Both the position numbers and the translations under genes were made by a program. Below, piece after piece: positions 26,461 through 37,800 of a stretch of DNA of 64,000 nt. Numbering within the stretch: the stretch's first letter is position 1; every line of letters begins with the position of its first letter. Location: contig JAUIHI010000025.1 of assembly GCA_030432295.1 (NCBI GenBank), positions 35,956 through 99,955 of the forward strand, read 5' to 3'. The DNA is from Anaerolineae bacterium. Its GTDB lineage: Bacteria; Chloroflexota; Anaerolineae; Caldilineales; Caldilineaceae. A model generated the notes under the pieces. That model worked only from the letters and a program-made list of their open reading frames with translations, did no database searches and was not told the origin of the DNA.

Positions 26461-27632
26461 AGGACTTACGCAAAACGAGATGATTGACGAATTGACAAAG
26501 AGTCAATAGATTATACCTGTAAGGAAACAACGCTGCACATTCGTGCAGATGGTAGATGTGAAGTCAGTGGCCTCTACTTTTACAGGAGGATAGGATGTAT
26601 GCGACCGCGCACCCAAAATGTCACACGGTTGGATTATTGCCAGTATTTGTTGGTGAGCCAAATCAACTATACGCTGACGAATTTTGCTGAACACAGCGAG
26701 AAATTCAGTCACGATGCCATCAACCGCTATCTTGCTGGAGAACGACTGACACCCAGGCTGGTTTGGGAAAATGTCAAAGAACAAGTGGTCCAATCACCGA
26801 AAGGGTATCTGGTTTTTGACGATACAGTGGCGGACAAAAGCCATTCCCGAATGATTGAGTTGGTCCGCCGCCAGTGGAGCGGCAATGCGCACGGGGTCAT
26901 CAAAGGGATAGGGATTGTGAACTGCGTCTATGTCAACCCGGAATTGGACCAGTTTTGGATCATCGACTATCGGATTTATGATCCAGAGGGGGATGGCAAG
27001 ACAAAACTGGAGCACCTGCGGGATATGTTGCTCCACTCTGTTTACCAGAAACAATTGCAGTTCCAGGCTGTTCTGATGGACACTTGGTATGCAACCAAAG
27101 AGATCATGCTAACAATTGAAGGGTACGGAAAGGTTTACTACTGCCCACTCAAGGATAACCGGCAAGTAGATGATTCGGGTAGCTCCCGGCCATACCGTCG
27201 GGTAGACTCACTCAGTTGGACAGAAGCAGAAAAGCAGCACGGCAAGGTCATCAAGATCAAAGGTTTTCCAGGTAACCACAAGGTGAAACTCTTCCGGGTT
27301 GTGCTCTCCACCAAGCGCACGGATTATGTCGTGACCAACGACATGACGCAAGACGACACGCAGGCCGTACAAGAAGTGTGCGGCTTCCGTTGGAAAGTCG
27401 AGCAATTTCACCGGGAAACCAAGCAACTGACTGGTCTGGAAGGTTGCCAATGCCGTAAAGCTCGCATTGTCCGCAATCATATTGCCTCTTCCATTTTGGT
27501 TTGGGTTCGCCTCAAGCAAGTCGCCAATGAAACTAGCCAGACAGTTTATCGTCTCAAACACGACTTATTATCCGACTACTTGAAGCAGCAGCTCAGATCC
27601 CCATCTATCCCTATGACTTTTGCGTAAGTCCT
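26461..27632 (+). mobile_element. Insertion sequence, 1172 bp, IS701/IS4-type DDE
   Basis: Terminal inverted repeats of 15 bp (AGGACTTACGCAAAA at 26461-26475; reverse complement at 27618-27632) are perfect. A 7-bp direct duplication AAGATAT flanks it at 26454-26460 and 27633-27639. It contains one transposase gene whose TAA stop lies inside the right terminal repeat. Intact ends and duplication indicate a recent insertion. Confidence 0.9.
26599..27627 (+). CDS. DDE transposase (IS701-like)
   Basis: 342 residues. Candidate catalytic residues: Asp74 or Asp75 in YLVFDDTVADKSHS, Asp in VLMDTWYATKE, and Glu in FRWKVEQFHRETKQ, the Y-x-x-R/E-x-x-F-x-K-like signature of the IS4/IS701 clan. The sequence resembles transposases annotated as IS701 family in cyanobacteria (SQINYTLTNFAEH, WIIDYRIYDPEGDGKTK). 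AGGAGG stands upstream of ATG 26599. The frame is complete and the element looks active. The exact family is judged from memory; the 7-bp target duplication should be checked against it. Confidence 0.85.
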   Translation: MRPRTQNVTRLDYCQYLLVSQINYTLTNFAEHSEKFSHDAINRYLAGERLTPRLVWENVKEQVVQSPKGYLVFDDTVADKSHSRMIELVRRQWSGNAHGVIKGIGIVNCVYVNPELDQFWIIDYRIYDPEGDGKTKLEHLRDMLLHSVYQKQLQFQAVLMDTWYATKEIMLTIEGYGKVYYCPLKDNRQVDDSGSSRPYRRVDSLSWTEAEKQHGKVIKIKGFPGNHKVKLFRVVLSTKRTDYVVTNDMTQDDTQAVQEVCGFRWKVEQFHRETKQLTGLEGCQCRKARIVRNHIASSILVWVRLKQVANETSQTVYRLKHDLLSDYLKQQLRSPSIPMTFA

Positions 27633-28760
27633 AAGATATCTATATTTCCAGCGGCGTGGAGTGTGATATTGCCAAAGGTGGCCGTTTCCTGGAAAGACCC
27701 AGTGGTATAGACGTATCCTGCTCTGTCAATGGCTATACCCTTACCAACGTCGTTCGATGAACCGCCAAAAGCTTGTGCCCACAAAACATTCCCACCGCTA
27801 TCTTGTTTAACGACAAAGACATCACCAAGCCCGGCGCTGGTTGACGCAGTGGTGCTGAAGGTGGCCGTTCCTTGGAAGAACCCAGTGGTATAGACATTGT
27901 GTGCGTCATCTACAGCAATACCATAAACATCATTGAACAGAGAAGAGCCTCTACCCATATCTCGAGCCCACAAAACATTGCCGTTGCTATCCAGCTTAAT
28001 AACGAAGATGTCTCGCACGCCACCACTGGTGAGAGTAGTGCTGCCAAATATGGCCGTACCCCGGAAAGAACCAGTAATATAGACATTGCCCACTCTATCC
28101 ATAGCGATGCCATAGGCGCTGTCAACAGATGGGCCCCCCATGGCCTGGGCCCACAGCACTTTCCCCGTGCTGTCCTGCTTTGCCACGAATATATCTTCAT
28201 CCCCAACGCTAGTGAGCGTAAAATCCCCAAAATTGGCTGTTCCCTGAAAGAAACCAGTGGTGTAAACATTGCCCCCTGCATCCACAGAAATGCCATCATA
28301 AACGTCATCAACATTTGAGCCGCCAAAAGACTGAGCCCATAGGACATTTCCACTGCTATCTTGTTTGATAACGAAGATGTCTCGCTGTCCAGCGCTAGTA
28401 AGCGTGATGTCACCGAATCTAGCCATGCCAACAAAGTGCCCGGTAGTGTAAATGTTGCCTGTTTCATCTACGGCGATACTTCGTCCAATTTCCTCACCGA
28501 GGGCGCTCCCACCCATGGAGGTAGCCCAAAGGACAGTACCGGTGAAATCTTGCTTGACCACAAAGATGTCAGTTCCCCCAGCGCTTGTCAAAATATTGTT
28601 GCCGAAGATGGCCGTTCGCTGGAAAAAGCCAGTGGTATAGACAATGCCCGCTGTGTCCACAACAATGTCAAACCCAACGTCACCAGATGCGCCGCCCATA
28701 CTCTTTGCCCAATATAAATCAGTATTAGTTGATGTAACGGTCGGCGTATCCGTTGTGGTC

Positions 28761-28964
28761 GGCGTGGCTGTGGACGTGCCAGTATCCGTGGATGTTGGCG
28801 TAATCGTCGATGTGGGAGTGTCCGTGGGTGTCGGCGTGATTGTGCCGGTTGGCGTTTCCGTCGGCGTGGCTGTGGACGTGCCAGTATCCGTGGATGTTGG
28901 CGTAATCGTCGATGTGGGAGTGTCCGTGGGTGTCGGCGTGATTGTGCCGGTTGGCATTTCCGTT
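28761..28964. repeat. Two 102-bp tandem repeats encoding Thr/Pro linker
   Basis: Units 28761-28862 and 28863-28964 are almost identical and encode 34 residues each of TETPTGTITPTPTDTPTST-type linker in the disrupted propeller gene. The period is a multiple of three, so copy number can change without a frameshift. Confidence 0.8.
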
Positions 28965-29411
28965 GGTGTGTTGGTATGCGTTGGTGTTACCGTGTCTGTC
29001 ACATCAGGGACGGTCTGACCTGTAACCGCGATTGACTGCTCAGCCAGTATCGGCGCTCTGAACGCAAGACCCAATAGAACGGCAAATAGAAGAACAATCA
29101 GATTCCGCTGTTTCATACAAACCTCGATTTTGAAAACGGTAGATACCTCAAGCAACGCAGATTCGAAGAGGGTGAATGTGGTGAAAGGGGTGATGCTCCT
29201 CTGCCTACAGTATAGCACTTTCTTACGTTATGACAACAACAAAATTCACTTCATCGCTTTCTTCCTTCCTCTTCCTGTTTTCATCTCTGAACAGCCCTAC
29301 ATCTGGATAACCTTCCGAAGTTGCGGGCAGTTCGCATATTCGACCCATCCCCGCGCCGGTGGTAAAATATCCAATCGGACGTCTTCTATGCGAGCAATGG
29401 AGAAACCAGCG

Positions 29412-30983
29412 ATGACCCTCAGCGCCCCTTCGACTCTCAAGACCGCCAGGAATGGCACGGCCCACAAGCCAGCCAGCCCGGCCCCCTCCCGTTCGGACCA
29501 ACTCTTTTCCCGCGACGCCATGACCTTTGACGATGTGCTGCTTGTGCCCGGCTACACAGAAGTGCTGCCTGCCCAGGTGGACATCAGCATCCAACTGCAC
29601 CCCAAATTGAAGCTGAATATCCCCGTCCTCAGCGCGGCCATGGACACTGTGACCGAAGCCGAACTGGCGATTGCCCTGGCCCGGCAGGGGGGGCTAGGCA
29701 TCATCCACCGCAACCTCTCGCCGGAGCAGCAGGCCGAAGAGGTGGACAAAGTCAAGCGCAGCCAGAGCGGGATGATTGTGGACCCCATCACCCTGCGCCC
29801 CTACAATACCCTGCAAGAGGCCGAAAATGTGATGAGCCGCTACCGCATCAGCGGCGTGCCCATCATCGATGAGGAGAATCGGCTGGTGGGCATTCTCACC
29901 AACCGGGACGTGCGTTTTGCCACGGACTACAGCCGCCCCATCTCCGACTATATGGTGGCCGATGGACTGATTACGGCCAAGCTGGGCACGACCCTGGAAG
30001 AGGCCAAAGAGACCCTGCACCGCTACCGCATCGAAAAGTTGCCTTTGGTAGACGACAGTGGCCATCTGAAGGGGCTGATCACTTACAAAGACATCCTCAA
30101 GCGCACGGATTATCCCCACTCGGCCAAGGACGAGCGGGGACGGCTGCTGGTGGCCGGCGCGATTGGGGTGGGCGAGAATGGGATGGAACGGGCACGCTCA
30201 CTGGTCAACGCGGGCGCAGATGCGGTTGCCATCGACACCGCCCACGGCTACAGCAAAGGGGTCATCGACACCATCCGGGCTGTACGCGCCCAATTCCCCG
30301 ACCTGCCGATTCTGGCCGGAAATGTGGTCACGCCCGACGCTGTGCAGGCCCTGGCCGAAGCTGGCGCCAGTGTGATCAAAGTGGGCGTGGGCGCGGGTTC
30401 TATCTGCACCACCCGCATTGTATCGGGAGCGGGGATGCCCCAACTGACCGCCGTGGCCGACTGCGCGGAGGCGGGTCGGGCGTTGGGCGTGCCGGTCATC
30501 GCTGACGGCGGCATCCGCTACAGCGGTGACATCACCAAAGCCATCGCAGCCGGGGCATCCGCGGTGATGCTGGGCAGCCTGCTGGCCGGTCTCCAGGAGT
30601 CCCCTGGCGAGATTGTGATCCGGGAGGGGCGCTCTTTCAAAGAGTACCGGGGCATGGGCAGCCAGGGCGCGATGAAAGGCCGTGCCAACGACCGCTACCA
30701 GAGCGCGCAGAGCAGCAACGCCTCCCCGGACATCGGCGGCAAGACTGTGCCCGAAGGCATCGAAGGCCAGGTCCCCTACAAAGGGCTGCTCAAAGATTTC
30801 ACCTTCCAACTGATGGGCGGCCTGCGCTCTGGCATGGGCTATGTGGGCGCGGCCAATATTGAGGAACTCTGGGAAAAGGCCCAGTTTGTCAAGATCAGCC
30901 CGGCGGGCTATCAGGAGAGCCACCCCCACAGCATTGTCATCACCAAAGAAGCGCCGAACTATCAGATTCGACCGACGAAGTAA
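29412..30983 (+). CDS. guaB: Inosine-5'-monophosphate dehydrogenase
   Basis: 523 residues from ATG 29412, chosen because GGAG lies 9 nt upstream; in-frame ATGs at 29397 and 29388 are alternatives. The core is FDDVLLVPG, two CBS domains ([31 protein letters not shown]), and the active-site loop [11 protein letters not shown] with Cys332. The phosphate site is [11 protein letters not shown] and the flap is [10 protein letters not shown]. It oxidises IMP to XMP, the committed step to GMP. The ~40-residue N-terminal tail is Ser/Pro/Ala-rich and longer than usual. purA, the other IMP branch, follows. The 295-bp gap upstream is a divergent region with no clear motif. Confidence 0.93.
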   Translation: MTLSAPSTLKTARNGTAHKPASPAPSRSDQLFSRDAMTFDDVLLVPGYTEVLPAQVDISIQLHPKLKLNIPVLSAAMDTVTEAELAIALARQGGLGIIHRNLSPEQQAEEVDKVKRSQSGMIVDPITLRPYNTLQEAENVMSRYRISGVPIIDEENRLVGILTNRDVRFATDYSRPISDYMVADGLITAKLGTTLEEAKETLHRYRIEKLPLVDDSGHLKGLITYKDILKRTDYPHSAKDERGRLLVAGAIGVGENGMERARSLVNAGADAVAIDTAHGYSKGVIDTIRAVRAQFPDLPILAGNVVTPDAVQALAEAGASVIKVGVGAGSICTTRIVSGAGMPQLTAVADCAEAGRALGVPVIADGGIRYSGDITKAIAAGASAVMLGSLLAGLQESPGEIVIREGRSFKEYRGMGSQGAMKGRANDRYQSAQSSNASPDIGGKTVPEGIEGQVPYKGLLKDFTFQLMGGLRSGMGYVGAANIEELWEKAQFVKISPAGYQESHPHSIVITKEAPNYQIRPTK

Positions 30984-31096
30984 AGATAATTGATATTGGA
31001 TGTTAGATATTGGGTTGTGTCGCCGAAACCGCAAAATATCTAATACCCAATACCCAATACCAATTCATCCAACCAGCCGAACGAATAGAGCAAACT
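30984..31096. repeat. ATTGGATATTGG-type palindrome between guaB and purA
   Basis: The gap consists of TTGATATTGGATGTTAGATA units facing AATATCTAATACCCAATACC units, forming an imperfect stem. It is one of several dispersed palindrome families in the window. Confidence 0.6.
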
Positions 31097-32368
31097 ATGT
31101 CCGTCACCGCAGTTGTGGGCGCCCAGTGGGGCGATGAAGGCAAAGGACGCATTATCGATTATCTGGCCCAGCAAGCCGATATGGTCATCCGTTTCCAGGG
31201 CGGTGACAACGCAGGCCATACAGTCATCAACGAGCACGGCAAACACGCGCTCCATCTGATCCCCAGCGGAATCTTCAACCCGGCTACCTGCAATATCATC
31301 GGCACTGGCTGTGTGATCAATCCCCAGTCCCTGCTGGACGAGATGGCCAGCCTGGAAGCAGCGGGCGTCAGTCTGAACAATCTCTGGATCAGCGCACGTG
31401 CCCAGATCGTCATGCCCTATCACCGCCAGTTGGATGTGCTGGAAGAGGCGGCCCGGGGCGCGGATACGATTGGCACGACCAAACGGGGCATTGGCCCGGC
31501 CTATGCCGACAAAGCCGCCCGCTCCGGTCTGCGCATCGGCGATCTGCTCCAGCCCCAGTGGCTGGAAGGGCGGCTGGACAACGCACTGACGACCGTCAAC
31601 CGCAAAATTGAGATTTTGGGCGGCGAGCCGGTGGACGGCCAGGCACTCTACGGCCTGCTGATGGAATACCGGGACAAACTGGCCGACCGCATTGTGGACA
31701 CAGTCCCGATGACCAAAGCCGCACAGCAGGCAGGCCAGTCGATTTTGCTCGAAGGCCAGTTGGGTGTCATGCGGGATTTGGACTGGGGCATCTACCCGTA
31801 TGTGACCAGCAGCAACCCGACTGCTGCTTTTGCCCCATCCGGCGCTGGCCTGCCGGCCCGGGCCATTACCGAAGTCATCGGTGTTGTCAAAGCCTACAGC
31901 ACCGCTGTGGGGGACGGTCCTTTCCCGGTGGAACTGAGTGACGACGACGGGGCCAGGCTGCGCAAGATCGGCCTGGAATTTGGTGCTACCACCGGCCGTC
32001 CCCGGCGCTGCGGCTGGTTCGATGGGGTCGCTATTCGCTACGCGGCCTGGCTGAACGGGATGACCGGCCTGGCCATCACCAAATTGGACGTGCTGGACAG
32101 CTTCGAGACGCTGAAAATCTGCACAGGTTATCGCCTGCCCGACGGTTCGGTGATCACCGATTCCATGCCCGACACGCCGGTCCTCAACGCAGTCACGCCC
32201 ATCTATGAAGAGTGGCCGGGCTGGATGGAGTCTACCGAAGATTGCCGCACCTGGGACGACTTGCCCAAAGCAGCCCGGGCCTACATCCACCGCCTGGCCG
32301 AGTTGGCCGATGTGCGGGTAGAGTATGTGTCCGTGGGGCCAGAGCGGGATCAGATGTTTGGGGTGTGA
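31097..32368 (+). CDS. purA: Adenylosuccinate synthetase
   Basis: 423 residues, normal length. The N-terminal [17 protein letters not shown]-loop is followed by [37 protein letters not shown] and the C-terminal [14 protein letters not shown]. It joins aspartate to IMP with GTP to give adenylosuccinate. In many homologues [10 protein letters not shown] is followed by an invariant Asp, which is present here. It lies directly after guaB, so both enzymes that consume IMP may share a transcript. A strong hairpin follows 41 nt after the stop. Confidence 0.95.
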   Translation: MSVTAVVGAQWGDEGKGRIIDYLAQQADMVIRFQGGDNAGHTVINEHGKHALHLIPSGIFNPATCNIIGTGCVINPQSLLDEMASLEAAGVSLNNLWISARAQIVMPYHRQLDVLEEAARGADTIGTTKRGIGPAYADKAARSGLRIGDLLQPQWLEGRLDNALTTVNRKIEILGGEPVDGQALYGLLMEYRDKLADRIVDTVPMTKAAQQAGQSILLEGQLGVMRDLDWGIYPYVTSSNPTAAFAPSGAGLPARAITEVIGVVKAYSTAVGDGPFPVELSDDDGARLRKIGLEFGATTGRPRRCGWFDGVAIRYAAWLNGMTGLAITKLDVLDSFETLKICTGYRLPDGSVITDSMPDTPVLNAVTPIYEEWPGWMESTEDCRTWDDLPKAARAYIHRLAELADVRVEYVSVGPERDQMFGV

Positions 32369-32408
32369 CCGGTGGAATTGAGGACATCAAGACTTACCAC
32401 TCGACTGC

Positions 32409-32445
32409 AAGCAGCAGAACGGAACGCCGTTCTGCTGCTTTTGCT
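32409..32445 (+). terminator. Probable Rho-independent terminator after purA
   Basis: A perfect 14-bp stem (32409-32422 with 32427-32440) around loop AACG is followed by a short T-rich stretch (CTTTTGCTT). The T-run is weak, but position and stem strength support termination of guaB-purA. Confidence 0.7.
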
Positions 32446-32520
32446 TGTCGTCTACTTCGCCCTTGCCCTGACATACAGCGTCATGACCCCAGCCTAGCTG
32501 AGTAGGGATCGAAATCGGAC

Positions 32521-34833
32521 ATGGCAAACTCGCGCATAATCGTTTGGATATACGTTCTGCTTGGTGCATTGAGTGGTTTGCTCGTCGTTGCTATCTCCAG
32601 TGCGCATCCCTGGGCCGCGGTAGACGACGCCTTCATCACCTACCGCTATGCAGACAATCTGCGCCATGGGCTGGGATTTGTCTACAATCCCGGCGAAGCC
32701 GTGTTGGGAACAACGACGCCCCTCTATGGCTTTTTGTTGGGAGTAATCGGTCTACTCCTGCCCGGCGTCGAGATGGCATCAATCGGTTTCTGGCTCGCTG
32801 GTTTTGCCTGGATCGCATCGGTTTGGATGGCCGCTTTCTTCTTTTGGGGATTTAAGCAACCTGCGACCGCGCTCTTCGCTGCTCTATTGGTGGCTGCCCA
32901 GCCAGTGATGTTCACCCATCTCGGTATGGAGACATCGCTGGTGATTTTCCTGATGCTGGCATCAGCCTGGGCATGGCAACAGCAGCGCTGGGCGTGGGCA
33001 GTTCTCTTTTCTGCTCTGCTGATTCTCACCCGTCAGGATGGTGCGCTGTGGATATTGCTGCTGGGTGCGGAGGAGTGGCGTCGACGGCGTCGTCTGCCCT
33101 GGCGGGAGACGGTCGCCGTCGTGGCGCTCTGTCTCCCCTGGTTTGTCTTTGCCTGGTGGCAGTATGGCAGTATTCTACCGAACAGTGTACTTGCCAAGGC
33201 TGGCCAGGTTCAGCGGATGGCCGCTGAAGGTATCCCGTCCATTTGGGAACGCTTTTGGCTATATCTAAGTGCTGGGCATCACCTCCCCTATTCAGTTGTG
33301 CTGATCGGAATCGTACTTTCTGGCGTAATCGTTGTGTTTTTCCGCCAGCGCCATCTCTGGTGGTTGCCTGTATGGGTCTTGTGCTATCTCCTTATATACC
33401 AGTTGTTGGGGGTAATCAGTTTCATCTGGTATTTTTTGCCGCCGCTGGTCGTTGTGAGTCTGTTGGCTGGGATGGGCCTGGGCGGGTTGCTGAAAGCAGC
33501 GCAACAGATGGCAGGTTGGATACGCTGGCCCGTTCTGGCGACAGTGTTTTTGGCACTCGCCTTTCTTCTATTTATTCGCGGTGGCAGGGTTCTGGCCGAG
33601 CAACAACGGCTTTCTCTGGCGCAATCACAACTCCACCCCTATCACGCCGCCAGCCTGTGGCTTGCCAGCCACGCCGAAGCTGACGCAACTGTGGCGACGA
33701 TTGAGATTGGGGCTATCGGCTATCACATACCCAATCCGATTTTGGACACAATGGGTCTGGTAAGCCCAGAGATGCGACCGGCATTGACCGGATGGTCTGA
33801 TTCGCTTTTCTATGCTGTCAGCACATACTGGCCCGAATATATCATTTCTCTGCCAGGGACTGCATGGGGAGGGATGCTGCCTCAGTGGTGGTTTCAAGAA
33901 ATGTACGTACAAGCGGCTCAGTTCGACAATATTTCCGTCTACCAGCGGGTGCGTATGCCTGCGGATAAATTGCTGCTAAGTCCGAATGCTGTGTATACAT
34001 CCGGCCTGACGTTACGAGAAGTCTCTTTTTCTGATCACAGTTTGACTGCAGGCACGGATATCGAGGCCTGGCTTTTCTTTTCGCTGCAAGCAGAACAGCC
34101 GAGTAACTATCAATTCACTTTCTATTGGATAGACACCCAAACTGGCGAACGCTTTGCCCTGGAAACCGTCTGGCCCTTTTATCTGGAAGGTGCCTATCCA
34201 TCCAACCGCTGGCCTGTTGACCAGACGATCCAGCTTCCAGTTCGGGTCAATGTCCCGGTGGGTATGCCTGTGGGAAGCTATCGACTGGGGTTGTACATCT
34301 ATGATTCGTCGATGGAAAAGGGGTTATCCCTGGCGACTGCGCCAGATGCTGACTATCCAGAGGTGCAGGTCGGCTATTTCCGCTTGGGTGACCCGCCTGA
34401 TGCTGCGTTGTCGGCTGATATAGCTGCACAATCCGTACAGACCCGTTGGCAGGAAGGGATCGAACTTGCGTCTGTGGGGCTGTCGGATCACCCTTTGGCC
34501 GCGGGGGATGTGTTGCCTGTGCATTTTGACTGGCGGGCATATGCCGAGATAACCCGGGATCTAACTGTCTTTCTGCACATCCTGAACGCAGACGGGGGAA
34601 TCGTCGCTCAGAATGACCGACGCCCCTTTGACGGACGGTTCCCGACAGCCGTGTGGCGGGCGGGTGAAGCGTTGAACGATACGGTGCTGGTGTCCCTGCC
34701 ACCAGAATTGGCTACGGGGAACTACTCGATTCGTGTGGGTCTGTACGACGAGGCCGGGCGTCTGCCGCTTGCATCTGGCGATGGAGATAGTCTTCTGGTA
34801 GAAGGTGTGATTACAATCGAGGATGCGCCGTAA
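32521..34833 (+). CDS. GT-C membrane glycosyltransferase with C-terminal beta-sandwich domains
   Basis: 770 residues. The first ~370 residues hold roughly ten TM helices. The first outer loop has VDDAFITYRYADNL and VYNPGE, the DD-x-F motif and N-P-G-E that mark GT-C enzymes using polyprenyl-phosphate sugars. LTRQDGALW and the WYFLPP segment fit the same fold. Residues ~370-490 are a soluble alpha/beta part (ATVATIEIGAIGYHIP, YWPEYIISLPG). Residues ~500-770 are two beta-rich domains, the last beginning VQTRWQEGIELASVGL. It probably transfers sugar to lipid or protein outside the membrane. It is paralogous to the next gene, 33 nt downstream. Confidence 0.8.
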   Translation: MANSRIIVWIYVLLGALSGLLVVAISSAHPWAAVDDAFITYRYADNLRHGLGFVYNPGEAVLGTTTPLYGFLLGVIGLLLPGVEMASIGFWLAGFAWIASVWMAAFFFWGFKQPATALFAALLVAAQPVMFTHLGMETSLVIFLMLASAWAWQQQRWAWAVLFSALLILTRQDGALWILLLGAEEWRRRRRLPWRETVAVVALCLPWFVFAWWQYGSILPNSVLAKAGQVQRMAAEGIPSIWERFWLYLSAGHHLPYSVVLIGIVLSGVIVVFFRQRHLWWLPVWVLCYLLIYQLLGVISFIWYFLPPLVVVSLLAGMGLGGLLKAAQQMAGWIRWPVLATVFLALAFLLFIRGGRVLAEQQRLSLAQSQLHPYHAASLWLASHAEADATVATIEIGAIGYHIPNPILDTMGLVSPEMRPALTGWSDSLFYAVSTYWPEYIISLPGTAWGGMLPQWWFQEMYVQAAQFDNISVYQRVRMPADKLLLSPNAVYTSGLTLREVSFSDHSLTAGTDIEAWLFFSLQAEQPSNYQFTFYWIDTQTGERFALETVWPFYLEGAYPSNRWPVDQTIQLPVRVNVPVGMPVGSYRLGLYIYDSSMEKGLSLATAPDADYPEVQVGYFRLGDPPDAALSADIAAQSVQTRWQEGIELASVGLSDHPLAAGDVLPVHFDWRAYAEITRDLTVFLHILNADGGIVAQNDRRPFDGRFPTAVWRAGEALNDTVLVSLPPELATGNYSIRVGLYDEAGRLPLASGDGDSLLVEGVITIEDAP

Positions 34834-34866
34834 CAGGCGCTGATTCACGAGGCTGGGATACGTTGA

Positions 34867-37800
34867 ATGAATTTACAGGCAAACCCTGCCGGGCCGCGCC
34901 AGTCTTTTGAACGAGCCGATCTTGTACAAATCGGTGTTCTTTCTATCTTAGGGCTGGTCGGGCTGGTTTACGGATGGCGTCTCTTCTGGTTTCTGACTGA
35001 TGATGCCTATATCGCGTTCCGTTATGTTAGCAATAGCCTGCTTGGCTACGGCTATGTATGGAATCCTCCACCATTTCAACCGGTGGAAGGGTATACGAGC
35101 TTTCTTTGGGTGTTCCTTTTGGACGTCGTCTGGCGCGTGTTTGGGGTCGCGCCTCCCGACTCTGCCAATGTCATCTCGCTGCTGTTCGCTGGTCTGACGT
35201 TGCTTTGTAGCATCGCGCTTTCCTGGCATCTGCTTTCCCACTCCCGTTTTCGGCGCCATCGCTTATTTTTCACGTTCCTTTTGTTGGTCTGGATTCTGAC
35301 CAACCGTACTTTCCTGGCCTGGACTAGTTCGGGTCTGGAAACGGCGATGTTCAATTTTTTGATTGCGTTGTGGCTCTTTTACCTTCTTGTCGTTCGCCCC
35401 TATAGCGTCTCCTGGTTATTGGGGATATCTGCATCGTCCGCACTGATTTATCTGACGCGCCCCGACGGTCTCCTTTTTGTATCTGTGACCGTCGTGCTTG
35501 TCGGCTTTAGCTTCTATGTGCAATGGCGTCAAGGCCGCATTCAAAGGCAAGGTTTTTTCGCATGGGTGCCTCTTGGAGTGGTGCCCTTTCATCTACTCTG
35601 GCGCTGGCGTACCTATGGGGATTGGCTGCCTAACACCTATTACGCCAAGACTGTGTCCGCCATCGACCCGTTGCAGAGTGGCGTTCGTTATCTTCTCTCC
35701 TTTGCTATCGAGTACGCCCTTTGGTTTGCTTTTATTCTCCTGCTCGCTCTTTGCATTGGAGAACTCATTCAAAGAAGAAACGCGATTCCGCGATTTTTTG
35801 GTTACGATATCGGGTTGGGGCAGATGGTTTTGCAACCAGCAATTCCCTTTCGCTCCCTTGAAACCGATAAACCATCGTTCCGCCTGAGTTGGATTCTATT
35901 TGTCGGTATGGCTATGGGAATTGCTGGTCTTCTTACCGGACGGACAGAACTGGGCCTGATCCTCCTCGCTTCTACAGCGCTTGGCGTGGTGTTGCTCTCC
36001 GTTTTGAACCTTTCTCTGGTGCGGGCCATCGCGGTGCTGACGATCTTCCTGCACGTCTCCTACTATACCCTACTGGTTGGAGGCGATCACTTTGAGTTTC
36101 GTGTCTATAGTCATCTGATTCCTTTCCTTTTTTTGGGCTTCCTGTGGGTGCTCGACAAAACTGGCCTTGCTCTGCGTCAATCAGCAACTTTGGCTATCCT
36201 ATTTATCGTTTTTTCATGGCCAATCCCCTGGACACACTGGTTGGCGACCCACAACATTACATCGAGAGAGGATAGCATATTCCTGAAAGCTTCTGTCAGC
36301 GAAGCAATGGCTCAACGCTTCGGCGTTCTTCCTGGACCAATGCTAGGGTATCTCGACCTCTACGATAGACTCCAGTTCTGGCTCATTGATAGGGCTATTG
36401 GTCTTAGACATCAGGAGCACAAGAGCTTTCACGAATTCTTGATTGATGAACTTCCCACTCGTTCTGTTGGACAGACCCTGGGGCAGGGTGAATACCCTGT
36501 GCTACTCGCTGCATCGGTTGGTGTCGTTTCCTGGGTTTTGCCTCGCGTCAATATCATCGATGGGCTTGGCCTGAACGATCGTGTTGTGGCCCGCAATCCG
36601 GATATCTATCCGACGAATTGGATGGCCCACCAGCGGATGCCGCCGGTAGGGTATTTGGATTGTTTTTCTCCGGACCTGCTCTGGCAAGGAACCATTTCAG
36701 AAATTCCGCGGACACTGGAATTGACTGCCACTGACATTCGAGAGTGTGAATCGGGCTATGCGCAGATTGTCCAGGCACGTCAGCATGATTATGACCGGAT
36801 CGCTGAATGGCTTCAAAAGCATTCAGCAGCCAATCAGACTATTGCGACGACGGCAGTCATTGGAGGTGGCGACCTGTCCAACAGAAATATACTGGTTGGC
36901 GAGATCGGTCTGAAAAACTGGCTGCACACTATTGTTTACAAGCTGACTGAAAGTTGGCCTGACTTTGTCATTTCGGTCCCCTATCCACACTGGGACACTA
37001 TTGTCAGCTTGTGGTGGTTTCAGGATGCCTATGAGGTCGTCGATGACTTCGGCGATCTTACCCTTTTCAGGCGTAAAGAAAGCGAAAAACTCTTTTGGAA
37101 CATTCCGATCGATGCCAGGTACACCGGTGGTCTGGCCATTGAGCAAGCCGCGATTGCCACGAAGGATATCCAGTCAGTCTCCAATTTAGATGCTTGGTTG
37201 CATTTTAATGTGAGTCAGGGCCAGGCAGTAGACTACCAATTGACATTTTTTCTGATTGATACGCAGACCGACAAGCGCACGGATTCTCAGAGTGAATGGC
37301 CCTTTGGTGATTACTTGCTCTTCCCAACGAGTGCTTGGCTGGAAAACTCTGATGTGGCTGTTCCGCTTCGTCTTTCTGTGCCCGACGACTTGGCTGCTGG
37401 CAGCTATCGATTAGGAATGTTCGTCTATGACCCGGCTACCGGCCAGGGGCTGACCTTAGCAAATGCTCCGGATGTGGACTATCCAGAAGTGCAGTTTGGC
37501 TATTTCCGTCTGGGCGATCCGCCTGTCCCCACACGCCCCGCAGGCCTGACTGAACGCTCTGTACAGACTCGCTGGGAGGAGGGGATCGGACTCGCATCTG
37601 TTGGTCTACCAAATCATCCCCTACGATCCGGCGATGTGTTACCTCTCTATCTTACCTGGCGGGCCTACGCCGAGACAGATCGGGATTTGACTGTCTTTCT
37701 GCACGTGCTGAATGCAGATGGGGAGATTGTTGCCCAGAATGATCGACGGCCTTTTGACGGTAGGTTCCCGACAGCCGTCTGGCGCGTGGACGAAGAACTG

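Larger units (their letters stand above)
23492..29116 (-). pseudogene. Large secreted beta-propeller protein gene, interrupted by an insertion sequence
   Basis: Removing the IS and one copy of the target duplication (1179 bp, 393 codons) restores a single frame of 1481 codons from ATG 29116. The restored protein has a signal peptide ([20 protein letters not shown]), a Thr/Pro linker and SBBP-type repeats (WAKSMGGASGDV, DIFVVKQD, GNVYTTGFFQG). After another Thr/Pro linker comes an SdrD/CNA-B-like domain ([19 protein letters not shown]), more Thr/Pro repeats, a PQQ-type propeller ([23 protein letters not shown]) and Ig-like domains. It ends in TLYLPSVSR. As it stands, the N-terminal product would stop just inside the IS. 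It is probably a surface or exported protein. Its base composition is lower in GC than the neighbours. Confidence 0.82.

Noticed and set aside
27611..27639. Native C-terminus ending LGLTQKS for the N-terminal half of the split propeller protein
   Set aside because: Those residues are read from the IS end; the true continuation is FVVKQ after IS removal.
29117..29411. Riboswitch or purine regulatory element before guaB
   Set aside because: No convincing aptamer-like stems or conserved motif; only a divergent intergenic region.
32521..34833. Calling the GT-C protein an ArnT or mannosyltransferase
   Set aside because: The DD-x-F and N-P-G-E motifs give only the fold class; donor and acceptor are not readable.
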